Positions 8,709-17,726 of a stretch of DNA of 64,000 nt are shown piece by piece. The position numbers were made by a program, and so were the translations under genes. This DNA is from JAJRXR01 sp041402005 (GTDB lineage Bacteria > Planctomycetota > Phycisphaerae > Phycisphaerales > UBA1924), in NCBI GenBank assembly GCA_041402005.1, contig JAWKTB010000007.1, forward strand, positions 219,666-283,665. The letters run 5' to 3'. Positions within the stretch are counted from its first letter, which is position 1. Each line of letters opens with the position of its first letter. The notes below the pieces were generated by a model. It saw only the letters and a list, made by a program, of their open reading frames with translations. It made no database searches and was not told where the DNA came from.

Positions 8709-10280
8709 TTAGAGACGCTGTGCCGCCAAGCTCGCCAGCTCGCTCCGCTCGCTCTTGCTGAGCGTGACGTGCCCGACGACGCCCAGGCCCCGCATCTTCT
8801 CGACGGCGTATGAGAGGCCGTTGCTCGAGCGGTCCAGGTAAGGGTTGTCGATCTGTCCGATGTCGCCCGTGAGCACCAGCTTGGTGCCCTCGCCGACGCG
8901 TGAGGCGATGGTCTTGACCTCGTGGGGGGTGAGGTTCTGGGCCTCGTCCACGATCATGAACTGGTGGGGGATCGAGCGACCCCGGATGTAGGTGAGGGGC
9001 TCGAGGACGAGCTTGCCGTCGGCGACGAGCTTGTCCATGCGTTGCTCGGCGCCGAGGGACTCGGCGTTCTGGTTCGGGCTCCCACGCGTCGACAGCAAGT
9101 ATGAAAGGTTGTCGAAGATCGGCTGCATCCAGGCGAAGAGCTTCTCGTCCTTGTCGCCCGGGAGGTACCCGATGTCGCGCCCCATCGGCATGATCGGGCG
9201 GGCGACCAGGAGCTTGTCGTAGCGCTGCTCGGTGAAGACCTTGGCCATGCCGGCGGCCAGGGCGAGCAGGGTCTTGCCCGTGCCCGCCGACCCGAGCAGC
9301 GTGACCATCTTGATCTCGTCGTCGAGGAGGAGGTCGAGGGCCATGGTCTGCTGGACGTTGCGGGCCATGACGCCGAAGGTCGGACGCTTCTGGCCCGTGA
9401 CCGGGATGAGGTGGTCGGTGTCCGCGAGGCGCCGCCCGAGGCCCGAGTGCGCCTCATCCTCGATGTCGTGGAGGATGACGTACTGGTTTGGGTTGAGCGC
9501 TCGCGTGTAGGGCTCGGCGTTCTCCGGGGTGACGGTCAGCGCCGGCGCCAGTCGCTCCAGGGGGAGCATCCGGTCGCGGTACAGGTCGTCGATCAGCGCC
9601 CGCTCGGCGTCGGCGTCGAGGTACCCCGTGTACAGGCGGTCCGCGTCGACCTTCTGGTTCTCGAAGTCCTCGGTGCGGATGCCCAACGCATCAGACTTGA
9701 TCCGGGCCGACAGGTCCTTGGAGACGAAGACCGCGTTCTTGCCCTCCTGCTGGTGCAGGCGCCAGGCAACGGCGATGATCTTGTTGTCGGGCGTGTCCTC
9801 GGCGATGACGGGCGGGCGCTCGTACTCGTTGACGTCGATGGCGATGGTGCCGACGCCGTGCGAGCTCCCGGGCGCCGACGCCGGCAGGTCCAGCCCCGCC
9901 CAGCTCACGCCCTCGGTCAGCTTGCCCAACTCGCGGAGGCGGTCGAGGTAGCGGATGCACTCGCGGGCGGCGCGCCCGATGTCGTCCTCGCGCCGCTTCA
10001 TCTTGTCGAGCTCTTCGATGACGGGGTAGGGGATGACGATGTGGTTCTCTTCGAAGACGAAAAGGGCGCCAGGGTTGTGGAGAAGGACGTTGGTGTCGAG
10101 CACGAAGTGCTTGACGAGGGCGGAGTCGTCGGGCTTGGCGCGGGCGCTGGGCGTGGGGGACGGGCTCTGGGTCGAGGGTGGGGTGGGCGAGGCGCGACGG
10201 GCGCCCGACTCGGCGCGGGTCCGTGGCGTCCCGGCGCTTGTGGCGCGCTCTGGTGGGACGTCGGTGGCGCGATCGCCCAT
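8709..10280 (-). CDS. PIN domain-PhoH family ATPase (PhoH2/YlaK type)
   Basis: A 523-residue protein. After a disordered Pro/Ala/Ser-rich N terminus there is a PIN RNase domain (HFVLDTNVLLHNP, later DNKIIAVAWRL with the acidic residues expected), then a PhoH ATPase domain with Walker A LLGSAGTGKTLLALAAGMA and Walker B FMIVDEAQNLT, and VLTGDIGQID near the end. PIN-PhoH proteins are cytoplasmic RNA-processing enzymes that couple RNA unwinding to cleavage. The ATG at 10280 has AAGGAGG upstream. Longer in-frame versions exist but their N terminus is not protein-like. Convergent with the secretion operon. Confidence 0.92.
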   Translation of the reverse strand: MGDRATDVPPERATSAGTPRTRAESGARRASPTPPSTQSPSPTPSARAKPDDSALVKHFVLDTNVLLHNPGALFVFEENHIVIPYPVIEELDKMKRREDDIGRAARECIRYLDRLRELGKLTEGVSWAGLDLPASAPGSSHGVGTIAIDVNEYERPPVIAEDTPDNKIIAVAWRLHQQEGKNAVFVSKDLSARIKSDALGIRTEDFENQKVDADRLYTGYLDADAERALIDDLYRDRMLPLERLAPALTVTPENAEPYTRALNPNQYVILHDIEDEAHSGLGRRLADTDHLIPVTGQKRPTFGVMARNVQQTMALDLLLDDEIKMVTLLGSAGTGKTLLALAAGMAKVFTEQRYDKLLVARPIMPMGRDIGYLPGDKDEKLFAWMQPIFDNLSYLLSTRGSPNQNAESLGAEQRMDKLVADGKLVLEPLTYIRGRSIPHQFMIVDEAQNLTPHEVKTIASRVGEGTKLVLTGDIGQIDNPYLDRSSNGLSYAVEKMRGLGVVGHVTLSKSERSELASLAAQRL

Positions 10281-10386
10281 CTGCCGGAGACCTCCTTGCC
10301 CGCCCGGGCGCCACTGATGGGCGAGCCGGGCCCGTTCCTCCTCAGGGCAGCATACCGACTTCATCGGGCCCGACGACCCCGGGGGG

Positions 10387-10899
10387 TTAGCTCCAGAACG
10401 CGTCGACGACCAAGATGAGCGCAATAACACACGCGAACACAGTCTTGACAAGGGCGGAGAGGAGGCGGGCGGCGGCGGCCCCGCCCCCGGCCTTGGTCGA
10501 GTCCACCCAGGTCCGCTGCGAGATCCCCCGCTCCCCGATGATCGCGCCCAGCCCCGCCCCCAGGACCGCCCCGGCCAGCGACCCGAAGATCGGGATCGGG
10601 ATGAAGAACGACCCGAGGATCAGCCCGACGATGGACCCGAGGATCGAGCCCCAGGCGCCCGCGCGGGTCCCCCCGGCGCGCTTGGCGCCCGCGGCGGAGG
10701 CAACGAACTCGACCCATTCGGCCGCGAGCCCGAGCACGATCGCGCCGCCGATGGTCCACCACGACAGCATGCTCGGTTGCCAGAGCTGACACCCCAGCGC
10801 GATCGCGATCATCACCCAGATTCCGGGCAACGTGATCGCGGTCAGACAGACCCCGACCAAGGCGCCCAGCGCGACGATGGAAGCGGCGACGTAAATCAT
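10387..10899 (-). CDS. DUF456 family membrane protein
   Basis: A 170-residue, very hydrophobic protein with about four membrane segments and a Gly-rich repeated core (GAWGSILGSIVGLILGSFF and LAGAVLGAGLGAIIGERG) typical of the DUF456 family, whose function is unknown. The segment LPGIWVMIAIALG near the N terminus also fits. It is the downstream gene of a pair: the gene at 10930-11838 ends 30 bp before this start. No clear ribosome site precedes the ATG at 10899. Confidence 0.8.
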   Translation of the reverse strand: MIYVAASIVALGALVGVCLTAITLPGIWVMIAIALGCQLWQPSMLSWWTIGGAIVLGLAAEWVEFVASAAGAKRAGGTRAGAWGSILGSIVGLILGSFFIPIPIFGSLAGAVLGAGLGAIIGERGISQRTWVDSTKAGGGAAAARLLSALVKTVFACVIALILVVDAFWS

Positions 10900-10929
10900 G
10901 GACTGCGTCCCGGCGGGGCGTGATTCCCG

Positions 10930-11838
10930 TCAGGCGCGGTCGTCCGCGTCGTCGGGGGCGTCGTCCCCGGCCTCATTCCCGGACGCGTCCTGCTTCTCGC
11001 CCGAGTCCTGCTCATCGCCATCTTCTTCGGGAGGGAAGCGGGTCTTTTCCATCTCCAGGATCCAGCCCTCGACCAGGGCGTGGCGGTAGGTGTCCACGCG
11101 AATCTCACGCCCCCCCAGCTTCTCGTGCCCCTCGCGGATCTTCAGGAAGACGATGAACTTGTCCCACTTGCGCTTGTCGATCTCCGCGAGGTCGTCGGGG
11201 ACGATCGAGGCGCCGCCGGGGAACGTCAGACGCTGCTCGGCGGGCTCCCAGCGGTACCGCTTGCTCGCGACGCGCAGGAACAGGACGATCAGGTACAGCC
11301 CCATGGCGTAGCACCCGATCATGATGGCCCACTGCACCGGGATGTCGTACCAGTGCAGGGCGGCGGGTTGCGGACGCGTGCCCCACAGCCCCGCGAGCTC
11401 GTCGAGCCGCGCCCGCGGATCCGCGATCGTCGTCCGCTCGGGCGTCATCTTCCCGATCACCTGCAGGCCCTCGAGCCACTGGCGACGCGTCAACTCCGCG
11501 ATCGCGCGCAGGCGGCGCAGGGACTGCGTGTTCTCGGCGGCCTCGCGGTTGCCCTGATCGGTCTCGAGACGGGAGAGATGCTCGAGCTCCTGACGAGGGT
11601 CGGGAACGCTCGCGTACCGGCTGAAGTACCCCAGCTCCTCCGCGTCCGCGTCGCGGGCCTTCTGAAGGTACTGCCACTCGGCCCACTCGGCGAAGCGGGC
11701 CCCGTTGGCCGGGTACTTGATCGCCGCGTCGTACAGGCCCCACGACCCGAAGGCGAGCAGGACGATGATGAAGATGAGCATCTTGAGCACCCACGGGCGG
11801 TTGAGGGTGCTCTTCTGCTGGGCGTCGGTGTCGGGCAT
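10930..11838 (-). CDS. Hypothetical two-helix membrane protein
   Basis: A 302-residue protein not recognised. It has an N-terminal membrane helix (VLKMLIFIIVLLAFGSWGLY), a helical, charged soluble region, a second membrane helix near residue 175-195 (WAIMIGCYAMGLYLIVLFL), a globular segment (LTFPGGASIVPDDLAEIDK) and a strongly acidic tail (EEDGDEQDSGEKQ). GAGGA precedes the ATG at 11838. The central soluble part between the helices is probably extracytoplasmic. It is probably cotranscribed with the DUF456 gene 30 bp downstream. Confidence 0.75.
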   Translation of the reverse strand: MPDTDAQQKSTLNRPWVLKMLIFIIVLLAFGSWGLYDAAIKYPANGARFAEWAEWQYLQKARDADAEELGYFSRYASVPDPRQELEHLSRLETDQGNREAAENTQSLRRLRAIAELTRRQWLEGLQVIGKMTPERTTIADPRARLDELAGLWGTRPQPAALHWYDIPVQWAIMIGCYAMGLYLIVLFLRVASKRYRWEPAEQRLTFPGGASIVPDDLAEIDKRKWDKFIVFLKIREGHEKLGGREIRVDTYRHALVEGWILEMEKTRFPPEEDGDEQDSGEKQDASGNEAGDDAPDDADDRA

Positions 11839-11927
11839 GGGGGTCCTCGCCGGAGGGAAGCGTCCGGTGTGGGCTCAATCGGCCAGATTCGGGGGAGGAT
11901 ATGAGCCGCACCGGGCCCGGGCGGGCA

Positions 11928-12164
11928 TCAGCCGCCCAGCGAGTCCACGCGGTCCGAGGCGAGCGACCACCACTTGCTGGCCCGCTCTGGGCCGTGATCG
12001 AGGCGCATCATCCGGTCGAACCCGCCACTGGTCGCTGGCCGCGTCGGGATTCGCGGGTATTGGCGCTGCGAGACGACGGCGTGGGTGAGCCAGCGGGAGT
12101 GCTCCAGACGGAAACGCTCGCCCGCGGCTCGGAACGTCCGACGATTGAGGAATCTCCAGCGCAC
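11928..12164 (-). CDS. Small hypothetical protein in the gap before the NADH dehydrogenase
   Basis: A 78-codon frame starting with GTG (MRWRFLNRRTF) and ending SKWWSLASDRVDSLGG. Roughly four in five third-codon positions are G or C, as in the real genes here, and Arg and Trp are common. That pattern supports coding. It is basic with no signal peptide or membrane segment, and it is not recognised. No strong ribosome site is visible. It fills most of the otherwise empty stretch 11839-12274, and it is divergent from the gene at 12275. Moderate confidence only. Confidence 0.5.
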   Translation of the reverse strand: MRWRFLNRRTFRAAGERFRLEHSRWLTHAVVSQRQYPRIPTRPATSGGFDRMMRLDHGPERASKWWSLASDRVDSLGG

Positions 12165-12274
12165 GCGAGCGAGAGTGTAGCCGCGGGCGATCCCGGTCCC
12201 AAGGGTGGAGTCGTGGGGCGGGAACGCCCGCGACGCGAGGCGCCACTCCTACCCTCGCTCACGGGAGGCGACCC

Positions 12275-13618
12275 TTGGAGGAACGCCCACGCGTGGTGAT
12301 CGTCGGCGGGGGGTTCGCGGGGCTCGCCGCGGCCCGGGGCCTGCGCCGTGCGCCCGTCCACGTCACGCTCCTGGACCGCCAGAACCACCACCTCTTCCAG
12401 CCGCTGCTGTACCAGGTCGCGACCGCCGCCTTGTCCCCCGCGAACATCGCCCAGCCGATCCGCAAGGTATTCAGCCGCCAGCGCAACGTCGAGGTGGTGA
12501 TGGGCGCGGTGACCGCGATCGACACGGACGGGCGCGTCGTGCACGCGGGCGGGCGCGAGTACCACTACGACTGGCTGGTGCTCGCGGCGGGCGCGCGCGA
12601 CAGCTACTTCGGGCACGACGACTGGCGCACGCTCGCCCCGCCTCTCAAGACGATCGACGACGCGCTCGAGATCAGGCGGCGCTTCCTCGCCGCCTTCGAG
12701 CGGGCGGAGATCGAGCCCGACGACGTCTCCCGACGAGCGGCGCTGACGTTCGTGATCGTCGGGGGCGGGCCGACCGGGGTCGAGATGGCGGGGGCGATGG
12801 CCGAGTTGAGCGACTACACGATCCGGCGTGACTTCCGCGAGGTGGACACTTCGACGGCCCGGATCGTGCTCGTCGAGGGCGAGGGCCGCCTGCTCGGTCA
12901 GTTTCATCCCGACCTCTCCGAGATCGCGCTGCACGACCTGCAGGATCTGGGCGTCGAGGTTCTGCTCAACTCGTACGTGACCGGGATCGACGAGCGCGGC
13001 GTGACGGTGACCCGGGGCGATCGCGAGGAGCGGATCGAGACGCCCAACATCGTCTGGGCCGCGGGCGTGCGCGCCAGTCCACTGGGCGCGATGGTCGGCG
13101 AGACGGACAAGGCCGGGCGTGTCGAGGTCGGGCAGGACCTGAGCGTGCCGGGACACCCCGAGGCGCTGGTCGCGGGGGATCTGGCGCACGTCGTCGATGG
13201 GCGCACGGGGGAGGAAGTTCCCGGCATGGCGCCCGGCGCGATGCAGATGGGTCGGTACGCGGCGGAGGTGATCGACGCCGAGGCGCGGGCCCGGGCCGCG
13301 GGGCGCCCGGCTCCCGCGCGCTCGCCCTTCCACTTCCACGACAAGGGGATGATGGCGACGATCGGGCGCAACCGGGCGGTGGCGCAGCTGGCGGGGCGTC
13401 GGATCGGGGGGATGCTCGCGTGGCTCCTCTGGGCGGGTGTGCACATCTTCTACCTGATCGGGTTCCGGTCGAAAGTGCTGACGATGATCGACTGGGCGTG
13501 GAACTACGTGTTCTTCGAGCGCGGGGCGCGGCTGATCACGGGGGTTGACGCCGCGGACTCGGGCGAGACGCCGCCACCCAAGAAATCGACCCGGACACGT
13601 CGCAAGGCGTCGCCCTGA
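12275..13618 (+). CDS. ndh: Type II NADH dehydrogenase (NDH-2)
   Basis: A 447-residue FAD-dependent NAD(P)H:quinone oxidoreductase that passes electrons from NADH to the quinone pool without pumping protons. There are two Rossmann motifs: VVIVGGGFAGLAAA near the N terminus (FAD) and FVIVGGGPTGVEMAGAMAEL near residue 160 (NADH). NHHLFQPLLYQVATAAL matches the family signature, and the C-terminal hydrophobic region (AWLLWAGVHIFYLIGFRSK) attaches it to the membrane. The start is TTG at 12275, chosen because GGGAGG lies at proper spacing and the next Met would remove the FAD motif. A Lys/Arg-rich tail ends the protein. Confidence 0.9.
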   Translation: MEERPRVVIVGGGFAGLAAARGLRRAPVHVTLLDRQNHHLFQPLLYQVATAALSPANIAQPIRKVFSRQRNVEVVMGAVTAIDTDGRVVHAGGREYHYDWLVLAAGARDSYFGHDDWRTLAPPLKTIDDALEIRRRFLAAFERAEIEPDDVSRRAALTFVIVGGGPTGVEMAGAMAELSDYTIRRDFREVDTSTARIVLVEGEGRLLGQFHPDLSEIALHDLQDLGVEVLLNSYVTGIDERGVTVTRGDREERIETPNIVWAAGVRASPLGAMVGETDKAGRVEVGQDLSVPGHPEALVAGDLAHVVDGRTGEEVPGMAPGAMQMGRYAAEVIDAEARARAAGRPAPARSPFHFHDKGMMATIGRNRAVAQLAGRRIGGMLAWLLWAGVHIFYLIGFRSKVLTMIDWAWNYVFFERGARLITGVDAADSGETPPPKKSTRTRRKASP

Positions 13619-13661
13619 CCCCCCGGGCTCCGCTCGTAGAATGGCCCGAGGAGCCCAGCCC

Positions 13662-14897
13662 ATGACGACCGCGACCACCCGTCCGTTCGACGCCCGCACC
13701 GACGAGATCCTGCGCACGCTCGAGGCCGGCGGGCAGTACAAGCATCTGCGGATGATCGAGTCGCCGATGGACGCGGTGGTGAACATCCGCGGCAATGGCG
13801 AGGTGCTGTGCTTCTGCTCGAACAACTACCTGGGGCTGGCAAACGAGCCGCGGGTCGTCGAGGCGGGGATCGAGGGGCTTCGCAAGTACGGCGCCGGCAC
13901 GGCATCGGTCCGCTTCATCTGCGGCACCTTCGAGCCGCATGAAAAACTGGAAGCGACCATCGCCAGGTACATGGGCACAGAGGCGAGCTACACGTTCGTC
14001 TCGTGCTGGAACGCGACCGAGGCGCTGTTTCCGACGTTCTGCGAGGCGGGGGACTACGTCCTCTCGGACGAACTGAACCACGCGTGCATCATCGACTCGA
14101 TCAGGCTCACGCCGGTGATCAAGAAGGGCGTGAAGAAGGGCGTGTACAGGCACTCGGACATGGCCAGCGCCCGCGAGCGCCTGGAGGCGGCGCGCAGCGA
14201 CCCCGAGGTCACGGGCCAGATCTGGGTCGTGACCGACGGCGTGTTCAGCATGGAGGGTGACATCGCCGATCTGCCCGGGCTGCGCGCCCTCTGTGACGAG
14301 TTCGACGCGATGCTCGTCGTGGACGACTCTCACGGGCACGGCGTCATGGGCGAGACCGGGCGCGGCACCCACGAGCACTACGGGATGTTCCCCGGCGCTC
14401 CGAGCTTCGACGCGGCCAAGGGCCAGGTCGATTTCTTCACCGGCACACTCGGCAAGGCGCTCGGCGGCGGCGCGGGCGGCTTCATCGCCGGGCCCAAGCG
14501 CGGGACCGAGCTCGTCATCCAGCGCGGGCGCCCGACCCTGTTCTCCAACGCTCTGCCCGTCACGGTCGCGTGCAGCGCCAACGCCGCGATCAACATCGTG
14601 ATGGACGAGCCGCAGCGCGTGCAGCGCCTCAAGGACAACGTCAAGCTCGCCCGCAAGCGGATCGGCGAGGCCGGCTTCGAGGTGCTCGAATCGCCGACGG
14701 CGATCTGCCCCATCATCGTCGGCGACACCGCCAAGGCGATCAGCATGTCCAAGCGGCTCTTGGAGCTGGGCGTGTTCGTGATCGGCTTCGGCTACCCGGT
14801 CGTGCCGGAGGGGACGGCACGCCTGCGCATCCAGATGTCGGCGGCGCACACGGGGGAGCACATCGAGAAGCTGGTGGATGCGCTGAAGAAGCTATGA
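13662..14897 (+). CDS. kbl: Glycine C-acetyltransferase (2-amino-3-ketobutyrate CoA ligase)
   Basis: A 411-residue PLP-dependent alpha-oxoamine synthase. It cleaves 2-amino-3-ketobutyrate with CoA to glycine and acetyl-CoA, the step after threonine dehydrogenase. Seen motifs are SNNYLGLANEPRVVEAG, GTASVRFICGTFEPHEKLE (near residue 85), the cofactor Asp-His region VVDDSHGHGVMGETGRG, and the PLP-lysine segment FFTGTLGKALGGGAGGF. The length matches the family (about 400). GAGGAG precedes the ATG at 13662; upstream in-frame starts overlap the ndh gene and give no family similarity. The stop overlaps the next start by 4 bp. Confidence 0.92.
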   Translation: MTTATTRPFDARTDEILRTLEAGGQYKHLRMIESPMDAVVNIRGNGEVLCFCSNNYLGLANEPRVVEAGIEGLRKYGAGTASVRFICGTFEPHEKLEATIARYMGTEASYTFVSCWNATEALFPTFCEAGDYVLSDELNHACIIDSIRLTPVIKKGVKKGVYRHSDMASARERLEAARSDPEVTGQIWVVTDGVFSMEGDIADLPGLRALCDEFDAMLVVDDSHGHGVMGETGRGTHEHYGMFPGAPSFDAAKGQVDFFTGTLGKALGGGAGGFIAGPKRGTELVIQRGRPTLFSNALPVTVACSANAAINIVMDEPQRVQRLKDNVKLARKRIGEAGFEVLESPTAICPIIVGDTAKAISMSKRLLELGVFVIGFGYPVVPEGTARLRIQMSAAHTGEHIEKLVDALKKL

Positions 14898-15301
14898 GTC
14901 CATATTGTGTCAGGTGCAGCTACGATCGGGCCGGGATCGACCGCGATCGGCCCTGTCCTGAATGCGGATCACACGAGATACTTGCGGCACTCCCCGTGCC
15001 GCCGTGGTTCGCACTCGCGATGTTGACGCTCTGGTGCCTGAGCGGCATGACGTGCATCGCCGGCGTCGCGCTCATCATGGCGGCGTTCTTCTCGAAGTTC
15101 GGCGGCGCCAACTGGATCGAACGCATCGGGTATGCATCGGCCGCGCTCACGCCTTGCGTGCCGATCATCCTTGTGTATATCGCGATCTCCCAATGCCACC
15201 AGGGCAAGTTGACCACAGCGAAACGGACGATCTGGGCTGGGTACGCAGCGTGGAGCATTCTGCCGATCGTGTTGGTTGTGAGGGGAGTCCTCAACTTATG
15301 A
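14894..15301 (+). CDS. Zinc-ribbon small membrane protein
   Basis: A 135-residue protein. It opens with a zinc ribbon, CVRCSYDRAGI followed by CPECG, and then has about three membrane helices (FALAMLTLWCLSGMTCIAGVA, another near 75-95, and a last one near the C terminus). This ribbon plus membrane plan is common in planctomycetes and its role is unknown. The protein starts within the kbl stop (ATGA), so it is probably co-translated with kbl. Lower G+C codon use than its neighbours is noticeable. A second member of the same type begins at 63662. Confidence 0.72.
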   Translation: MSPYCVRCSYDRAGIDRDRPCPECGSHEILAALPVPPWFALAMLTLWCLSGMTCIAGVALIMAAFFSKFGGANWIERIGYASAALTPCVPIILVYIAISQCHQGKLTTAKRTIWAGYAAWSILPIVLVVRGVLNL

Positions 15302-15313
15302 TGAGGCGCTCCC

Positions 15314-15342
15314 GCTCCCTCTCCCCTTTGGGGAGAGGGAGC
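15314..15342. terminator. Bidirectional hairpin between convergent genes
   Basis: A perfect 13-bp inverted repeat (15314-15326 with 15330-15342) with a TTT loop, made of CT-rich and AG-rich halves. It sits between the plus-strand zinc-ribbon gene and the minus-strand ispD gene, so it could end both transcripts. It has no long T tract. The CTCCCTCTCCCC type of half-site also resembles dispersed palindromic repeats seen in other GC-rich genomes. Confidence 0.6.
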
Positions 15343-15381
15343 AAGACGCCGAGCTTCCGCGGCAGCTTCACGTCTCCGCTG

Positions 15382-16191
15382 TCAGAACTTCTTGTGCGTC
15401 GCCCGCTCCGCCGGCGGCCTGAAGCCGAGGATCGCGCGCACCAGCGGCACGTCCGCCGGCGTCGTGATCTTGACGTTGCGGGGGTCGCCTTCGACCGTGA
15501 CGACCGGCTCGCCGAGGCGTTCGACGAGTGAGGCATCGTCGGTGCTGGTCAGGTCGTCCTGGGCGTAGGCGCGGAGCAGCAGTTCGCGCGTAAAAACCTG
15601 CGGCGTCTGGGCGAGGACGAGGCCGCGACGGTCGAGGGTCTCGCTGACCTGGCGGATGACGCTCTTCTTGCCGCCGGCGCCGAGGATCGCGGCGAGGGGA
15701 TCGGCGCCCGCGTCGTCGGCGATCTCCTCGCCCACGCGTTTGACCGTGTCCGGCGCCGCGATGACGGGGATGACCGCCCCATGCCGCTCGGCGGTGTCGA
15801 AGACGCGATCGATCAGCTCGGGGCGTGCCGCCGGGCGGGCGGCGTCATGCACCGCGACGTGCGTCGCGTCCTCGGGGACGTGCGCCAACGCCGCCTTGAC
15901 CGTCTCGTACCGGTGCGTCTTGCCGCCCCTGACCAGGGTGGCCCCGAGCATCCCGAGGCGGTCGGCGTGACGCATCGAGAAGTCCGCGAACGCCTCGTCG
16001 GCGTGCGGGCCCGCGACGATGATCGACGAGACCCGGTCGTCCTTGGTGAACAGCTCGACGGTGCGCTGGAGGACGGGGCGCCCGCCGAGGTCCTCGTCGA
16101 GCTTCGAGCGTGGGGCGATGAGGTCGGTGTCGCCGGCCTCCGAGAACCGCTTGGAGGCGCCGGCGGCCGGGATGATGACGCAGATCCGCAT
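15382..16191 (-). CDS. ispD: 2-C-methyl-D-erythritol 4-phosphate cytidylyltransferase
   Basis: A 269-residue nucleotidyltransferase. It joins CTP and methylerythritol phosphate in the MEP route to isoprenoids. Family motifs include IPAAGASKRF at the N terminus, VHDAARPAARPELIDRV near residue 115 and DDASLVERLGEPVVTVEGDP plus NVKITTPAD near the C terminus. The segment between the Arg and Lys of the nucleotide loop is longer than in E. coli IspD. The ATG at 16191 is preferred to a TTG two codons upstream; neither has a strong ribosome site. The gene follows the permease by 16 bp on the same strand. Confidence 0.88.
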   Translation of the reverse strand: MRICVIIPAAGASKRFSEAGDTDLIAPRSKLDEDLGGRPVLQRTVELFTKDDRVSSIIVAGPHADEAFADFSMRHADRLGMLGATLVRGGKTHRYETVKAALAHVPEDATHVAVHDAARPAARPELIDRVFDTAERHGAVIPVIAAPDTVKRVGEEIADDAGADPLAAILGAGGKKSVIRQVSETLDRRGLVLAQTPQVFTRELLLRAYAQDDLTSTDDASLVERLGEPVVTVEGDPRNVKITTPADVPLVRAILGFRPPAERATHKKF

Positions 16192-16207
16192 GGGCAAAGG
16201 GTACCGC

Positions 16208-17488
16208 TCAGTCGCCCGTGGCGCGTCGCAAGAGCGGGCGGAGGCCGAAGGCGAGGGCGACGATCACGCCGAACGCCGCCAGCACCCACCACGCCTCCAT
16301 CACGAGCCGGACGCTCAGGACAACCGCCGCCGCCCCGGCGAGCACGCACCCAAACCAGCCCAGCCAGCGCTTGCGTGGCAGCTCGAGGGCGCCCAGCGCG
16401 TTGACGATCGCGAAGGTGACGAGGAACGCGAGGCTTGCGGCCTCGACGAGGCGCGTCAGCGAGCCGACCGCGGCGAGCGTCGCCCCGCCGATCCCGATCG
16501 CGAGGATCGAGCCGATGGGCATGCCGCGGGAGTTCTCCTTGGCGAAGAGCCCGGGCAGCTCGCCGTCTTCCGAGACGCGCTTGGCGAGGCGTGCGGTGGC
16601 GAAGACGGTCGCGTTGATCGCCGAGCCGGTGGAGAGGACCGCCGCCACGCCGGCGAGGACCATCCCGGTCGTGCCGAGGGCCTGCTGCCCGACGATCGAG
16701 AGCGAGACCTCCTTGTGCTCGATGATCTGCGAGGCGCCGACGAGCATGACCGAGCCGATCGTCATGACGAGGTAGACGACGATCACGACGTTGACGGCGA
16801 GCAGCTCGGCCCGCATGAGCGTCTTGTCGGGGTCGCGCATGTCCTCGTAGTCGTACGCGAGGAGCTGGAACCCCTCATAGGCCATGAAGACCGCGGCGGC
16901 GCCCGCGAGGGCCGCGAAGAAGCCCCCGCCGCCCGAGCCTCCCGCCTCGAACAACCGCTCGGGCGAGCCCTGGACAAGTCCGATCCCGGCGAGCACGAGC
17001 AGGATGATGAGCTTGCCCCAGACCGAGCCGATCTCGAACCAGGCGGCCTCCCCGACGCCCAATAGGTTGATCCCGACGAGCGCGACGACGATGACGACGC
17101 CAGCGACTCGCGCCGTCGCGCCGCTCATGCCAACCGTGTGCGCAAAGTAATGACCGAACGTGAAGGCGTAGACGCCGATGGTGAGTGTGTACCCGACGAG
17201 CAGGACCCACGAGAGGGCGCCGGCGGTGGCGTCGCGGTTCATCTCGCGCAAGAAAGTGAACGCGCCGCCCCCCTCGCCGAAGCGCCTCGCGAGGCGGGCG
17301 TAGTTGATCGCGGTGATGAGCGCGATGATGCCGGCGAGCAGGAAGCTCAGGGGCGCCCAGGGCCCGGCGATGTCGAGCACGACGCCCAGCGCCGAGAAGA
17401 TCCCGCCCCCGACCATGCCGCCGACGGCCATGGCCCAGGCGGCGCCGAGGCCGAGCTTGGACTTGTCCGCAGCGGTGCTGTCGGGCAT
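16208..17488 (-). CDS. APC-superfamily amino-acid permease
   Basis: A 426-residue membrane protein with about twelve helices. The first contains GLGAAWAMAVGGMVGGGIFSALG (read as AAWAMAVGGMVGGGIFSALG), the glycine-rich substrate site of APC transporters, and residues near 205-215 hold AYEGFQLLAYDYEDM, which matches the family's YxGF element. Substrate cannot be told from sequence. The ATG at 17488 is chosen because helix 1 follows at the usual distance; upstream in-frame sequence is not protein-like. It probably shares a transcript with ispD, 16 bp downstream. Confidence 0.87.
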   Translation of the reverse strand: MPDSTAADKSKLGLGAAWAMAVGGMVGGGIFSALGVVLDIAGPWAPLSFLLAGIIALITAINYARLARRFGEGGGAFTFLREMNRDATAGALSWVLLVGYTLTIGVYAFTFGHYFAHTVGMSGATARVAGVVIVVALVGINLLGVGEAAWFEIGSVWGKLIILLVLAGIGLVQGSPERLFEAGGSGGGGFFAALAGAAAVFMAYEGFQLLAYDYEDMRDPDKTLMRAELLAVNVVIVVYLVMTIGSVMLVGASQIIEHKEVSLSIVGQQALGTTGMVLAGVAAVLSTGSAINATVFATARLAKRVSEDGELPGLFAKENSRGMPIGSILAIGIGGATLAAVGSLTRLVEAASLAFLVTFAIVNALGALELPRKRWLGWFGCVLAGAAAVVLSVRLVMEAWWVLAAFGVIVALAFGLRPLLRRATGD

Positions 17489-17586
17489 TGGGCGAGGATA
17501 TGGGTGAGCGGCGCGGGGCGTTCTCGGCTCTGGCCAAGCCGGGATTGCCCGCAACGTGCGCAAAGACGGATATTCACGGTCAGACT

Positions 17587-17614
17587 TTGCGCCGGCGAGC
17601 GGATTGGGTATGCT
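17587..17614 (+). promoter_or_regulatory. Possible sigma-70-type promoter
   Basis: TTGCGC at 17587-17592 and TATGCT at 17609-17614 are separated by 16 bp. They lie 113 bp before the start of the FG-GAP protein gene at 17727. This is a visual match to the bacterial consensus only. Confidence 0.3.
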
Positions 17615-17726
17615 GCAACCCCCGGCGTGGCGAGGCCACGCGGGAGCGACCCGCGAGCGCCCGAGACGACGGCCGCCCCGCTTCGGCCGTCGGCGCACGC
17701 GTCGAACGTTGAAAGAGAGGCATCCG

